DNA from: Auriscalpium vulgare
Taxonomy: Eukaryota > Basidiomycota > Agaricomycetes > Russulales > Auriscalpiaceae
Direction: 5' to 3'
DNA length: 64,000 bases
Assembly: GCA_019915015.1 (NCBI GenBank)
Contig: JAHBBC010000004.1
Span: 1,426,001 to 1,490,000 of the forward strand
The stretch's first letter is position 1; every line of letters starts with the position of its first letter. The notes beneath the pieces are model-generated. The model did no database searches. It worked only from the letters and a program-made list of their open reading frames with translations, and had not been told where the DNA came from. Shown here one piece after another: positions 32,280 through 44,060 of the stretch. A program made the translations under genes and the position numbers.

Positions 32280-33965
32280 TTCAGTGAGCCCTGAGGGAGA
32301 TGGCGATGAGGTATAGAGAAACACTCACGGCTTATGTACCAAACGAGCAATTAATGACTCGTTGTAGACTGTCCCGTCAACGAGGACAACCAGATGGCAC
32401 AGGTGGAAGCTTGATGAACATGGGTATTAGGAATAGCTGATCGAGACGTCTCGGCCATGAATCCATCCCCCGGAGCAGGCATCAGGGCAGCCGCGGATGT
32501 CCGTATGCGTTATGGCGGTACTAGGCTGTACTGCGCAGTATCTGCGAGAGGTCTGTCTCTAAAGCGTAGTCATGACGGATGCCACAGTTCAGTTTTGCAT
32601 CAGATGAGTACACCTGTGAATCTGACCTAAGGAGGATCTCAATTACGTCCAAGCGCTACAAGACGTGTATCCTTGTCCCCGGAAAAGTCATCGTGGGCGT
32701 GGGTGTCTGTGGGTTGAAACTTGGGGCAATGGGCGTCGAAGCACCCAGCTTCAGACCTACCTATCGCCCCATCAACATCTTTGCGTGCACTTGCATCTGG
32801 TGAATGGTACAACAGATGATGGTGATCGTGCATCTGGTCCTCGGCAAGCCACGCTTCTCTACAACAGCGATACATGTCAGCAAACGTGCGAACGCACAAC
32901 TGTTAAGCTCACGCGCGTGAGAGGCCGTCTTTCTAGTCGGATCCTCTGGTACCCCGCGCACTGGGCACGATATCAGGCACGTACCGACTGACTCGTGCAA
33001 TCCCTCCGGGGCCCATCGTGGCCGCGAAACAATGATCTCGGGAAAAGATTACGAGACCGCCCCATGGGGCGTTCACAAGCGTTCACGGCGCCTGGATGTT
33101 GATATTTCAATGGGGAAATCTTGTGTGTCCGGAGCACCGTATTATTCAGCACGGCGATCGAGTGGATCGTGGGCGAGGGCGACGTGGAAAATGCAGGGAA
33201 TGGAGAGACAGAGGGCGGGTTCTGCCCGACGTGGGGATGAGTGGAATCTTTCAAGCGCGCCGCAATCAGTCTCGGGCCTGAGGCAGACTGGTCAAACCTA
33301 CACACGACAAGATATGAATTCACGACTCACTGGAGGCCATAGAGCTCTAATCAAATCTAGCGCCAACCGCCGTGGTGGGTCCATTGGAACGATATTCAAG
33401 AAAGTTCTTCGCAACGGAAAGCATGATGGGCCCAGTGCATCAACAATCTTGTTCTCATTGGCCCAGAGGATGTGTGAAAGGGAAGCGGGGAGGGGACAAG
33501 AGGTCGTCCGACTCGTCGTCGATGTTGAAGTTGCTCACTGGCAGGCACTTGAGCGGGTGTGGGCGGGCCGGCGGACGGACGGACCGCCGAGGGCCATGTT
33601 CGTTCCTCTTGCTCGAGCGTTAGGCGGTGAATGATTTGCTATCATGTTCTGATGCGACTCTTAGAGGCACTCGTACAGTACTACCGGCATATGGTGGGTG
33701 CATGCAGATCATAGGATAAATATATTTCGAGCGACAGAGTGGGTCTGAAACCCCCATCTTACAATCATACATACTCGTAGCCCCGACATAACGAGTCGTC
33801 GTACAACAATCGAGAATACCATTCAGGATAATCTGAGACACGGCCGGGCCTAAAACGATCCGAGGTCAACTATCTGGTGCTGCAGGGCAGATCCACGCTT
33901 CTCGGACGTCGCCTTCACGTCTGTTCTGCGTTCAGTCTTCCGCGCTGACACGGTGTGCGAATATT
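32280..33965. other. Intergenic; no gene supported
   Basis: A 200-codon plus-strand frame at 33,032-33,634 has no family motif and poor coding texture. The last 110 bp before 33,966 match the 3' flank of DUF6534 gene A. Confidence 0.4.
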
Positions 33966-35615
33966 TCACTCACCGCCTCCCGAGTGCATTACACCAAGCT
34001 CTGCATCCACGCTGCCGCGCTCTGCCGAGCTGAGCGAGTGCATCTTGTACGCGTCGCCCGCTGCCGGTGCCATCGCACGAAGCACCAGTGTGTGATCGGA
34101 CTCTGCTTGTGACTTCTGGACGACACTTTCGCTGTGGACGAAAACGCGGGTGCCATTCGCAGAATCGCGCAGCATGATGCGGCTGTTCAGGGACATGAGC
34201 AGCGTGTTGGAGTAGCTAGACAGAGCGCATCAGAGTGGAACTTGGATATCGAGGATACTTCGGGCGACTCACATCTTTCCGAGAACCGCGGTACTGAGCA
34301 GAAAGAATTCAAAGTGAGGGAATAACCACGAGGGAGGGGTGGGAGCACTTACGGCGCCAGGATGTATGTCGTTTGCTGCATTTACATCGTCAGATTATGG
34401 CCGAGCCAGGTACGACAGAACATACCGGGAGTGCGACATACAGAACAAAGGCAACGATGGCAACGGTCGCTGCGTGACATTGAGTAAGTGGTGAAGAAGA
34501 TGCCACAGGAAGTTAGCCGCACCGGTCGCAACGTTCGTCTCGACGCACAGGCGCATGATCTTCGACAGAAGGCGATTCGAGTAGGCCTGCCGAGTCGCCA
34601 CAAGCTGAGCAACGAATCTTGTAAGTCACGACAGCCCCAGACTTCAGCGAGGATGCGTACTAGCCAAACCATGGTGACGGCAATCACCAAGTCGGCGATA
34701 GCCTCCCCCAGAAGCCAGACCTGTCAATACACAGCATATCAAATATATTTCACGAGGAATCGCAGAGCGACTCACGTAGGTTGAGGGCACGGTGAGAGGA
34801 GAATGCACCTGGGCGAAGTGGATTTCGTGGCCCTGCAAAGGGCTCAGTAACGGAGCACGAATCGCACGAGGAAACTCGTACGATGATGCCGTCAATCATC
34901 CCTCCAATGGCCTGGGTCATAGATATCTGAGACGAGAGTTAGATTATGATGTTCTCTCGCAATTGTCGCGAAGGTGAGGACGAACCAAGCTCACTACCCC
35001 GGAGAGCCACAACAGCGAAGGCTTGATGACCCAGATGCGGTAGGCATAAAACCATTGAACAACCAAGGAGATGAACGAGCCCATAAACGGCGTGTCCAAC
35101 GACGAGATGTATGTGTTCTGCAGGCGCGCCACATTTCCGAAGCCGGCCGCGTACCAGTAGAAAACATCGGCGCCAGTCATGGCCGTTTGAGCGGTTTCAA
35201 TGATGAATATGCCGTATACTACCCGCATTTCTTAGCATAGCTAGTTAAGCTTACGGGCGATGTCACATACCTAAGACCTTGAATCGCTTCTTGTCCTCGG
35301 CAAAGTTGTAGTTATAGGAATCTACAATCGCGGTCACAACGCGTTTCTTGATTGACATGAACGTAGATGCACCTACAGACTTGAGCGGCAAGAACGCCGT
35401 ATAGGCAGAAATTGAGGCATATTCCGAGTAGCTGGGCAACATGGGAGTCAACAGAGCATCGTCAAAGAACGAGAGCGACGCATTACCATAGGTGCCGCTC
35501 TGGTTTAACCGTGGGCAACGTCAGCTGAAACCACAAGCAGTAAACCTGTGTGATGCACGCACATGGCAGCAATGTTCGGAGGAATCGGAATGAGTGGTGG
35601 TGCGGACGTGGACAT
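33966..35615 (-). CDS. DUF6534-type seven-helix membrane protein B
   Basis: This is the close paralogue of gene A. The start is MSTSAPPLIPIPPNIAA, then IAAPM joined to LLGICLNFCLYGVLAAQVYS, YNYNFAEDKKRFKVL, YGIFIIETAQTAMTGADVFY, NVARLQNTYISSLDTPFMGS and LVVQWFYAYRIWVIKPSLLW. Later come WLLGEAIADLVIAVTMVWLV and IMRLCVETNVATGA (the DUF6534-type loop). The tail is SNTLLVSLNSR... and ends SGGGE-stop at 33,966. The splice phases can be followed exactly at the first four introns and match gene A. The function is unknown; a sensor or transport role would be a guess. Confidence 0.83.
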
Positions 35616-38488
35616 GTCGCTCGTGGTTCTGGGACAGCTAGCGAAGGGGCTCGGTCCTCGACGGATGGCGAGGAGAATAATAGAGAGGACTGTAAGCTTT
35701 ATGCATAGGCTGCCGCTATGATATGATTCCCGCCAGAAAGACCTATGTCCCGAGTCCGTCTGAAACGTCAGGCATGATACGCACCGTATCGTTGGGGCCG
35801 CACAGCATCAGTGGCCGGTCCACTTCGGGTCGCTGGGGCTCATGAGCATACCACGGAATAAGGGTACTTGGACACACGGGCAAAGCGAGAATATGCTGTT
35901 CGTGTGCACGGACAGGATCTGCGTAAATCTGCCTGCGCCACTGCCATCAGTACCTGAATCGGGCATGGCGGCCATCGCGCACCCTGCAGTAAACCGACCG
36001 TCTAATCACCGCTGCTCGAACCGCAGCACCCTCGGCATTGCAATTAAGAGCGGTCAGCTGGGATGTGCAATGTCAGAAATCCCAGGATGTACTCGTGTCA
36101 TGCAATGTTGCAAAGAAGGATGTCGCGATCTTTATTACGATATGCGAGCACCAGGTTAGTCAAAATCGTGCCATGAACGCGTGAAATTGATCCCCCAAGC
36201 TGTGTGATGGACAGCGGTACGACATCAGGGACGATGCGGCCTGGAATATAGATGATTTCTGATCCCGAGGCTTGCCTTGGGCTTTCCCGGGGCACCGGAG
36301 CAACTGTGTTTTGTGCGCGCACACGCGGGTGCGGTGGGGGAAACTTGCGCCACAACCAGCTGATGCGAACTTCGTTCGCATGTCCTAGCAAGTCGTTATG
36401 ATTATCTGGGATGCATCATGTGTGTGCCGTTAGTTTACGATGTGCGGCGCTTGATTGTCTGAGAGGGCGCTGAACAACTCACGAAGGGCATACACGGGTA
36501 TCAATGGTTCCAGTCGTTTTCCTAATGAGGCAGGGAATGACGCACGGTTCGGCATGGGAACTAGCCATCTGTGCTGATGATCATGTACGTGCGGTCAGAT
36601 ATCCGCTCGGCATCCTTAGAGGAGCTGGAAGCTATACTTAATGAGACGCTTCGCTTCTGTAAAGATCATTGTACCGCGTACCTCATTCTATGTATACGGA
36701 GAAGCAAGGTACTTCAAATGCGGGGAGCTTTCTGTCGCCGACGCCCTGGGGACCGGGAGAGATCATTCCTGAGAGAGAGCACATCGCACGCTTGCAACGT
36801 TCGGAGTTCGGAAGGTCAAAAAGGCGCATCCATCAGCTGATTGAATGGTCCGTACAGCACAGGTTCAGTGAGGTCCGCTAGGATGTCATATACAGGACCG
36901 ACAGTACGTACCGTTCACCTGCGTGATGAATCTCGAGCACGACGACTGCAGTCCAATAGTCACGCCATTGGGGGCCCCTGCAAACAACAATTGTAACGTC
37001 CTGTGACACAAAAAGCACGCGCGTTTTCGAGCTTCAAACGTCGCGGTGGAGAGCAGCAAGTAGGATGTAGCAGACAACCGTATGACGGTGGTACGGTAGG
37101 GAAAGTCGGAGCGCCCAAGGCTGCGGCCGAGCCTGCCGATTTCCCACGGTGCTGGCAGGCCCGCGAAAGTTCAGTCTGATCTGTGCTGCAAGTACTCTGT
37201 CGCGCATATCCCCCTCTATCTCATGAATGTTCTCCGGTCTGAGTCTGTGTGCACACAAATGCACCGCAGGAGCCGATATTGTCAAGAGTTAAAGACAACG
37301 CACCTGGAGCATGGTGGCGATCGACTTCTGGATTCATTCCTTCAAGGCGAGCTCACGTAGACCGAACGGGTCGACATTTGCGCACGGGAATGCTCATCGC
37401 TGGACTTGAAGCTTGAAGCTTGATCGCTTCTCTTCAAGCTCGCTGGGCAAAATATTTCACCCGTGTTCCCTTGTTTCATGCGGTCCGGGTGATGCTGCTT
37501 ATCGGCCTTACTCATGGATTGGTTGGCGTCCAGACTAAAACCACCTCTTCTTTCTCAGTCCCAGCGCGTTGTGATCGCCCTTGCGGAGGGTGACTGTCGT
37601 AATATATGCTGGAACTCTCCAGGGATGATCGCGCTCGTCGTGTCAGCGTGTCCCGAAGGCGCTCTCGGGGTTCACGGTCTTGCGGACTACTGCGTGCTCC
37701 TACGCCCGTGCCACGAGATTGCTACTAGACGCTGATGACACGCCCCCATTCAGATTACGAGCGTCTCCTGGACAGTCAGATCGGATCTGTAATACCAAAT
37801 GGTGAGTTTGAGTTCTGCCTGGTCATTGTGTTCCCTACGACTCATGCCTGCGCTCGTATATATCAGACACGAGACCCACTGGAGAGCGGTACTACAACAG
37901 TCTTGGATGCTGTCCTCAAGAAACTCATCAATTTCGGCCTCGGGTGCTCTACTCAGGAAACTCATCAACATCCCGAGCGCAGCCCCTATCACCGACTCGT
38001 CCTGATGCCCAACGTCACCATTATCCACATTTTGCGCCCTTCCGCCGCGTTTTCCGCGCCAGCCTTCTCAGGAACGCGCCCGCCCGCTTCTTGCTGCGTT
38101 CCAGTCGGCAACTTTACAATCTGCAAGTGAGTGTACCTCGCCCCGTGTATGTGAATCTCAACGCACGCTGCATGTTGTCAGTCTGCAAGCATGCTGGGAT
38201 TGTGATCAACATGTGCCCTTCGTATCACAGGCGGCGCCGTAGCGTGAGCGCCGAGCCCGGCGAAGAATTGGTCCTACACACGCCACCGCAGCAAATGGCG
38301 CCCACGGCACTACGGCGAACTCTCGCCAGGCGGTACGTTCCGTCTCCGTGGGGAATGGTGCCGCGTAACTGATACTGTAATGAGTCAGAACCTCTCGGCG
38401 TTCCGCGACAATTCACAGTGGACGACGCCTGCCTGCCTTTCCTTATAACCAAGGTCGTGAGTGTCTGAGCAGATTCATCTCCGACAGG
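35616..38488. other. Long intergenic region; possible small fragment at 36.57-36.89 kb
   Basis: The plus strand at about 36,726-36,880 reads SFLSPTPWGPGEIIPEREHI, then ARLQRSEFGRSKRRIHQL, ending FSEVR-stop. It shares SPTPW with the piece at 29.0 kb but has no recognisable family and no clear start. Other frames (for example 37,735-38,130) are unsupported. The final 100 bp include the P450 promoter. Confidence 0.35.
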
Positions 38489-40676
38489 ATGCCACAGTTC
38501 TCGCTGGCGCTTATATTGACCGCGCTTTTGACGTCGTTTATCGGCCTCAGATACTTTTTGAGACGAGCTAGGTTATCTTACCCGCCTGGTCCGAAGCCTC
38601 TGCCGCTCATCGGCAACCTCTTCGACCTTCCCAAGTCATTCTCATGGCTCACTTATGCATCCTGGGCGAAGACATACGGTGATTCTATCATTCCCCGGTG
38701 CCGACCTGTCTGCCCTGACTGATACATGGTGTTCACCGCCGACAGGGGACGTCGTGTCCATCGTAGTGGTTGGTCAACGTATCGTCATCCTCACCTCTGC
38801 CACGGCTGCGAGGGAACTCTTCGAGAAGCCGATTTACTCCGATCGGCCGACGATCCCCATCTTTGATACCGGCTTGTGCGCTCATTCTCATTCTCTTCAC
38901 ATCTCCTAGTCTCAATGGCTCCACAGGATGAACTGGAACTGGATGACGCAGCTCACGTCGTACGGCGACCAACTGCAAGCACAACGCCGGGTCTTGCACG
39001 GGGGAATGCGGCCTAGTGCACTGGCCCAGCATCGGCCCATGTTCGAAGCCAAGGTTCACCAATTTCTTTCCCGTCTCGCAGAGACCCCTCACGACTTCGT
39101 CGAGCACCTGGAGAGGTTGGCCAAGTTTGTTCGCTGCCTGGCGCATTTGCTAACCACTTGCTTCAGACTTCAAGGCTCCATCCTCATGTCATTGGCATAC
39201 GGCTACGAAGTCAAGCCTAACAACGACAAGCTATTCAGTATCGTACAGGACACGGGTCGACTTGCCGTGACCGTGATGCTTCCGGGCACACAGCTTGTCA
39301 ACGACCTGCCCGCGTGTAAGTCGAAACCGCTCATCCTGCGAGAGCTTACGTGATTTGACGTTCTCGCTCATCTCAGTACAGTACTTGCCCGAATGGTTCC
39401 CGGGAACTGGCTTCTGGAAACTTGCGCGAAAGGGCCGGGAACTGGGTAAAGCTATGGCGGACAGTCCCATCGCCTTCGTCAAAGAGAGCATGGTACGTTG
39501 GATGTTCGGACGAATGGACGAGACCGGCTGACCAGTGACTGCATTTTGTTAGGCAAAAGGGACCGCTCAACCATCAATCGCTCGAGATGGGTTCGAAGTC
39601 ATGCAAGAATCGGACTACGTGCTCAAACCAGGCAGCATCACTGAGGAGGCTCTTCGTAATGCCTGTGGCTCGCTGTATCTAGGTGCGCGTCCACGATCGT
39701 TATACATACTGAAATCTCACCTTCCACGAATTCTCAGCCGGGTTTGACACTGTACGTCCTCCGCTTCGCGACGTTCATCCCACATGTTGATGATTCGGTC
39801 CTCATTTCTAGGTCGTTGCGGCGTTACACTCGCTCTTCCTCGCCCTCGCACTGCACCCTCTTGTACAACGCAAGGCGCAAGCCGAAGTAGACGCTGTCAC
39901 AGGGCGAACGCGCCTTCCTACCTTTGACGATCAGCCTCATTTGCCGTACGTCGATGCGATCTGCAAGGAATTGGTCAGGTGGCGGCCTCTGGCTCCTATG
40001 TGTGAGCGGATTCTACATCCCAAGACGTGCATGAACTGATCAGACGTCTTCACTCGTAGTGTTTCCCCACAAGGTGCAGGAGGACAATACGTATAGAGGG
40101 TATCTCATCCCCAAAGGTGCGTTACGATTACGTGCATCTGTCTCCTGAACTCACTATCTGCGAGCAGGTACTATTGTCATGGTGAACGGATGGCAAGCAA
40201 GGTTCCTGTGCAGTACCATTTACATGCACTGACGCGTACATCACTAGGGCCATCCTGCAAGACCCCGAGAGGTTTCCAGACCCAGACAGCTTCAAACCGG
40301 AACGCTTTCTGACTGACGAACAGTCACGGAAGAGTGACGAGGAAGTAGTCAATGGGGCGGCATTTGGGTTTGGTCGGAGGTGTGTGCTGTCGATATCGCA
40401 TCCATGACCGTCAGACGAGCTTTTTGGTCGGTGCAGACACTGCCCAGGTCGGAACGTCACCGACGCGATCCTCTTCATGACCGTTGCATCTCTTCTTGCA
40501 TCTTTCGACGTGGGTCCGCAAAAGAACGAGCACGGCGAGGAGATTCCTCTCACTGGGGCGTACACTGGTAACTCTGCCAGGTATGTCATTCGTGCTCAAG
40601 ACAATTTCAGATTGACTGACCAGTGTAACGCAGTCGACCTGAGCCATTCGAGTGCTCCATCACCCCTAGAGACTAA
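38489..40676 (+). CDS. Cytochrome P450 monooxygenase
   Basis: This is a membrane-anchored haem monooxygenase of the type common in basidiomycete specialised and xenobiotic metabolism. MPQFSLALILTALLTSFIGL is the N-terminal ER anchor and YPPGPKPLPLIGNLFDLPKS the proline-rich hinge. The I-helix is AGFDTVVAALHS (the catalytic Thr is kept, split by an intron), the K-helix ExxR is KELVRWRP, the PERF motif is FKPERFL, and the haem loop FGFGRRHCPGRN has its Cys on a separate exon. It ends PFECSITPRD-stop at 40,674-40,676. There are about a dozen exons. The one before AILQDPERF uses a GC donor (gcaagc at 40,193). All key residues are present, so it should be active. Similarity to O-methylsterigmatocystin-oxidoreductase-like fungal P450s is from memory. 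The substrate is unknown. Confidence 0.92.
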
Positions 40677-41098
40677 ATGTGCCTTTTGCCTTTTGTATGT
40701 ATGCCGCATTACCGTTTGCCAGTTTGATACCAATGCATGGTTCATCGGGGCGTTACGCCCTAGAGTTGTCCCCCAATCGCGCGCTCTCGACCGTGTACTG
40801 TCAGTGCAGTCAGCTTGTGGCCGGTGGTCTCACAACCATCGCATGCTCGGCTTTTTGCCTGTGAGTCTGCCCACTTGCCCGTTTCGCATGCCCTGCGGCG
40901 ACGTGACCCCATCGCCCCCGCAATATTGTGTCGACCCGTCTGCTCTCGCCTGTAATGCTATGACTGCAGTATAGAATAGATTATTTAAGTACCCGAAAAT
41001 ACGCCGCGCGTTTTCCTCAGCCTGATGCCCAACTCTCAAGCACCAGCCAAGTCCAAAGTCCTCCTCCGTCCTCAACCTCGCCCACGTCCAGCGAGATT

Positions 41099-42887
41099 AT
41101 GCTTCTCTCGCAGGCGTCCGACTCCACTGCTGGTGACGATGACAACATCTCGCCCTTCGAGCGCGCATACTTCTACAACGGCCTCGCCGACGACCCTCCT
41201 CCACTCTTCCAGCGTTCCGATCTCATGCAGCGTCCTTTCCCCATCCCTGAAGAAAGGCCTGCAGAGAGGCACTCCGCCATTCCCGTGAAGACAGCCCACA
41301 CCGCCAACCACCCTATCCTCAAGAACAAGCTTTGGAAGGAGTCGGTTGCTCCTGAGATCATCGCTTTGTGCAAGGAGGCGAGTCGTGGCCTGTCGTGGCA
41401 TCCGCGTCTCGACGATGCTGCCTGTGCGTTTCTCTACTCTCAATGAAGACGGCAAGGACGTATTCGACGACCACATCGTTCTGTGGATCTCCGTTCACCC
41501 TAACACCACCAAGGAGACCTCCTGCCGTGACGCCAACGTCCCCATCCTCGACATCTTCGCCAAATACAAGATTCACGACGTCGCAGTCCACTGGGTCGAG
41601 GGCGCTATGGAGTCGCTCGCCGGTCCTCCTGAAATGATGCCGGTCGTCAGAGACACCAACCCGACTCACTGGATCCGCCGAGCTCTCACTGCCGTCCTGG
41701 GCGTCCCCCTCGCTGCGCAGAACATGGCGGACACTGATCGTGACTGCCAGGGCTCACTCGGTCTCTTCTTCCACCGTGGTAAAGACCGGCATGGCAAGAA
41801 GAGCAAGGAGGTCATGGCGATCACTAATAAGCATGTCGTGTCCAAGGAGACCAACGAGGACTACGAGTACAGTGCCCGCCAGGATGCACGTAAGCAGTAT
41901 ATCCGGAACTGCGGTCACCGTCGCTTCGAGCAGCTCCTCAACGAGACTCGCACCCTGCTTGCTGAGAAGCTCGGTGACGCCAAGCAGTTCGCCGAGCAGC
42001 TTGCGGAGCTGCTGGCGGATCGACCTGAGGCGGAGGATGCGAGCTACGACTTGGACTTGAAGAATAAGGAGCAAGAATTGGAGAGGGCGGAGGAGGATGT
42101 CGGTATCCTCGATGACTTCCTCAAGCTCCTCGAGTCCACCTGGAGCGATGGCCTCCATCGTATCATCGCCTGGCTTGACTGGGCACCCAAGATCGCCAAT
42201 AACATCGACCCCCGCGGCTACACTCGCGACATAGGCGTCATGACGCTCGAAAAGGACAAGTTCGTCAAGAACTTCAAGGGTAATTTCGTCTACCTTGGTG
42301 CGTTCTCCTTTTGCCTCTCTCCTTTTTCTTATCTTCGTCTAATGGAACAATAATTTTCAGCTGGCAAGTTCACCCGCGCCGATATCATCGCCTGCTTCTA
42401 CCCCAACGCCGCCAAAACCCCCGTATTCCAGTACCCAAAGAACCACCTCTTCAGGCTCCTGGGTTGCGTCGACGCCGCGAGCCTCTCGAGCCCGTACTTC
42501 CTCGACGAGAACGACAACCCTTGCTTTACCGTTGCCAAGCAGGGGCAGACGACCGACCTTACCTTCGGTCGCCAGTCCGAGCTCGAGGCGTACACCTGTA
42601 GGGATCTCGAGGGCGAGTCCTGGGAGGTTGCAGTCCTCAACTTCGGGGGCAGAAAGCATGGCAATTTCTCGGCTAAAGGTGACTCTGGCGCAGCTATCTT
42701 CAACGCGGAGGGCAAGCTGGTCGCCCTCCTGCACTCCGGAATGGCCGGTGGCATGTCGAATCATGTCACGTTCGGAACTCCTGGTCACTACGTCTACGAG
42801 GTCATCATGGAACAGTACCCCGACGCTGATTTCTCCCGCCTCAAGTACGACGACGACGACGACGACGACGACGCAACCGCAGCCTAA
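41099..42887 (+). CDS. Serine-protease-like (PA clan) protein of a fungal family
   Basis: The start is MLLSQASDSTAGDDDNISPF. A first part (FERAYFYNGLADDPP..., HSAIPVKTAHTANHPILKNK) leads into IVLWISVHPN, a conserved strand of a large Agaricomycete family with a chymotrypsin-like domain. Candidate catalytic residues are His in AITNKHVV, Asp in TRDIGVMTLEKD and Ser in AKGDSGAAIFNAEG. Between His and Asp lies a charged helical insert (LLADRPEAEDASYDL...). Frame continuity needs removal of only 25 nt at 41,424-41,448, or else there is a frameshift. A normal intron is at 42,298-42,360. The protein ends in an Asp run, then ATAA-stop. Proteolytic activity is inferred, and the stress or signalling role is unknown. 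Confidence 0.8.
42847..42873 (+). repeat. GAC microsatellite within coding sequence
   Basis: A run of about nine gac/cga units encodes the poly-Asp tail of the protease-like protein. It is likely length-variable between strains. Confidence 0.85.
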
Positions 42888-44060
42888 AGTCTCAAGTCGT
42901 TTTTGTGTTGTCCCGCCTCCACTATTGTCTTTTCTCCTCGACTCTTGGTCCTTGGTTTCAAACGCGTGCTTTTCCAACGTCGATTCGCTGCAAACGTTCG
43001 TTCCTTTGCCTTATCCTTTTTCGTGTTCGTACTGACAGACAAGTAAAATTAGGATGGGACTAGGAGCATACACGCGGCAACGTTGACAAGCAATGAGTCG
43101 TCTTTCAAATTCCTATCCGCCAATGGCGATGCGAGCCTGAACGAGGGAACACGAAGAGAATTAGGCTTCCACGGATGATCAGATCGGTGCCCGACGACAT
43201 TTGTACGCCACGTCAAGAGGCCATGGTCCTCTCGACGCCCTCGCTCGTCGCGTTGATCCTCTATCCGTCCAAACTCGTCGCGTTGGTCCCTGGCTACGCA
43301 TGCATCTCAAGGCGGAAAGGACCTGCTAAGTCTGCTGAGAGCAAGACCGACACGATCCCTGGCGTCGTGAAACGGTCCAAGGCGCGCCACCAAGCTTGGG
43401 CGCCGATTGTGGTTGACGAGAACTACGGCGAGGGAAGTGCTAACGCCGCCGCCGATTCATCGGTGAGATCTCCTTCGCCACAGGTTATATTCGCGCTCAT
43501 AAATTTCAGGATGTGCATCGACCATCGCCTGGTCGTTTGCACGCATACACGAGACTAGTCTCAAAGTACGTCGTGCGGGTGCTTGTTTCTTGGTGTTCCC
43601 ACCGAGACTGATCTATCACAGAAACAAAGCTTGGTTCGCCGCCAAAATGACTACGCACACATCGGTGCGGGCGACGTAGTTGAGACAGCTGTAAGGCCGT
43701 TATGTCCGGGCCTGACGAACAATGGGCGAGTTCACTTTTGATTTGAACCGCGGCCTTTCGACATCCCACATACACGGAGCTCCCTCGTGCGCTGTGACTC
43801 TGACATGTTGTTGGTACGGCCGTGGTCACTCCCTCTTACAACGCGCCGCTCGTATCAGTCTTGTGACTGACGGCCTGGAGAAGCATAATCGTAAGAGTAG
43901 TCATATTCCAGTATGTACCAGTACAGTGCAATCCTATCTCGTACACCAAAAAACCCACCCCAAAGTCGCGAGGGTCTAAAATGAGCCGAACTCACTGCTT
44001 ACTCGGTGCTCTGCGTCAATGACCTTGTTGGACGCCCCCTGTACGATATCTACGCGGTGT
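42888..44060. other. Intergenic; no gene recognised
   Basis: A 127-codon frame at 43,175-43,558 has no supporting motif. The last 90 bp (aaaatgagccgaactc...) match the 3' flank of DUF6534 gene D near 47,268. Confidence 0.4.

Noticed and set aside
32579..32803. Frame starting MPQFS, like the P450 start at 38,489
   Set aside because: Similarity is limited to about 13 bases; the rest does not continue as a P450.
33032..33634. 200-codon plus-strand open frame
   Set aside because: No family motif, no conserved counterpart near the paralogous locus and no splice context; treated as chance.
37735..38130. 131-codon plus-strand frame
   Set aside because: No recognisable domain, signal peptide or splice pattern.
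38489..40676. P450 with a defective I-helix (TV instead of TT)
   Set aside because: The conserved catalytic Thr is the first one after Asp, as in P450cam (GLDTVV), and it is present.
43175..43558. 127-codon plus-strand frame downstream of the protease-like gene
   Set aside because: Low-complexity, no motif, no paralogue in the window.
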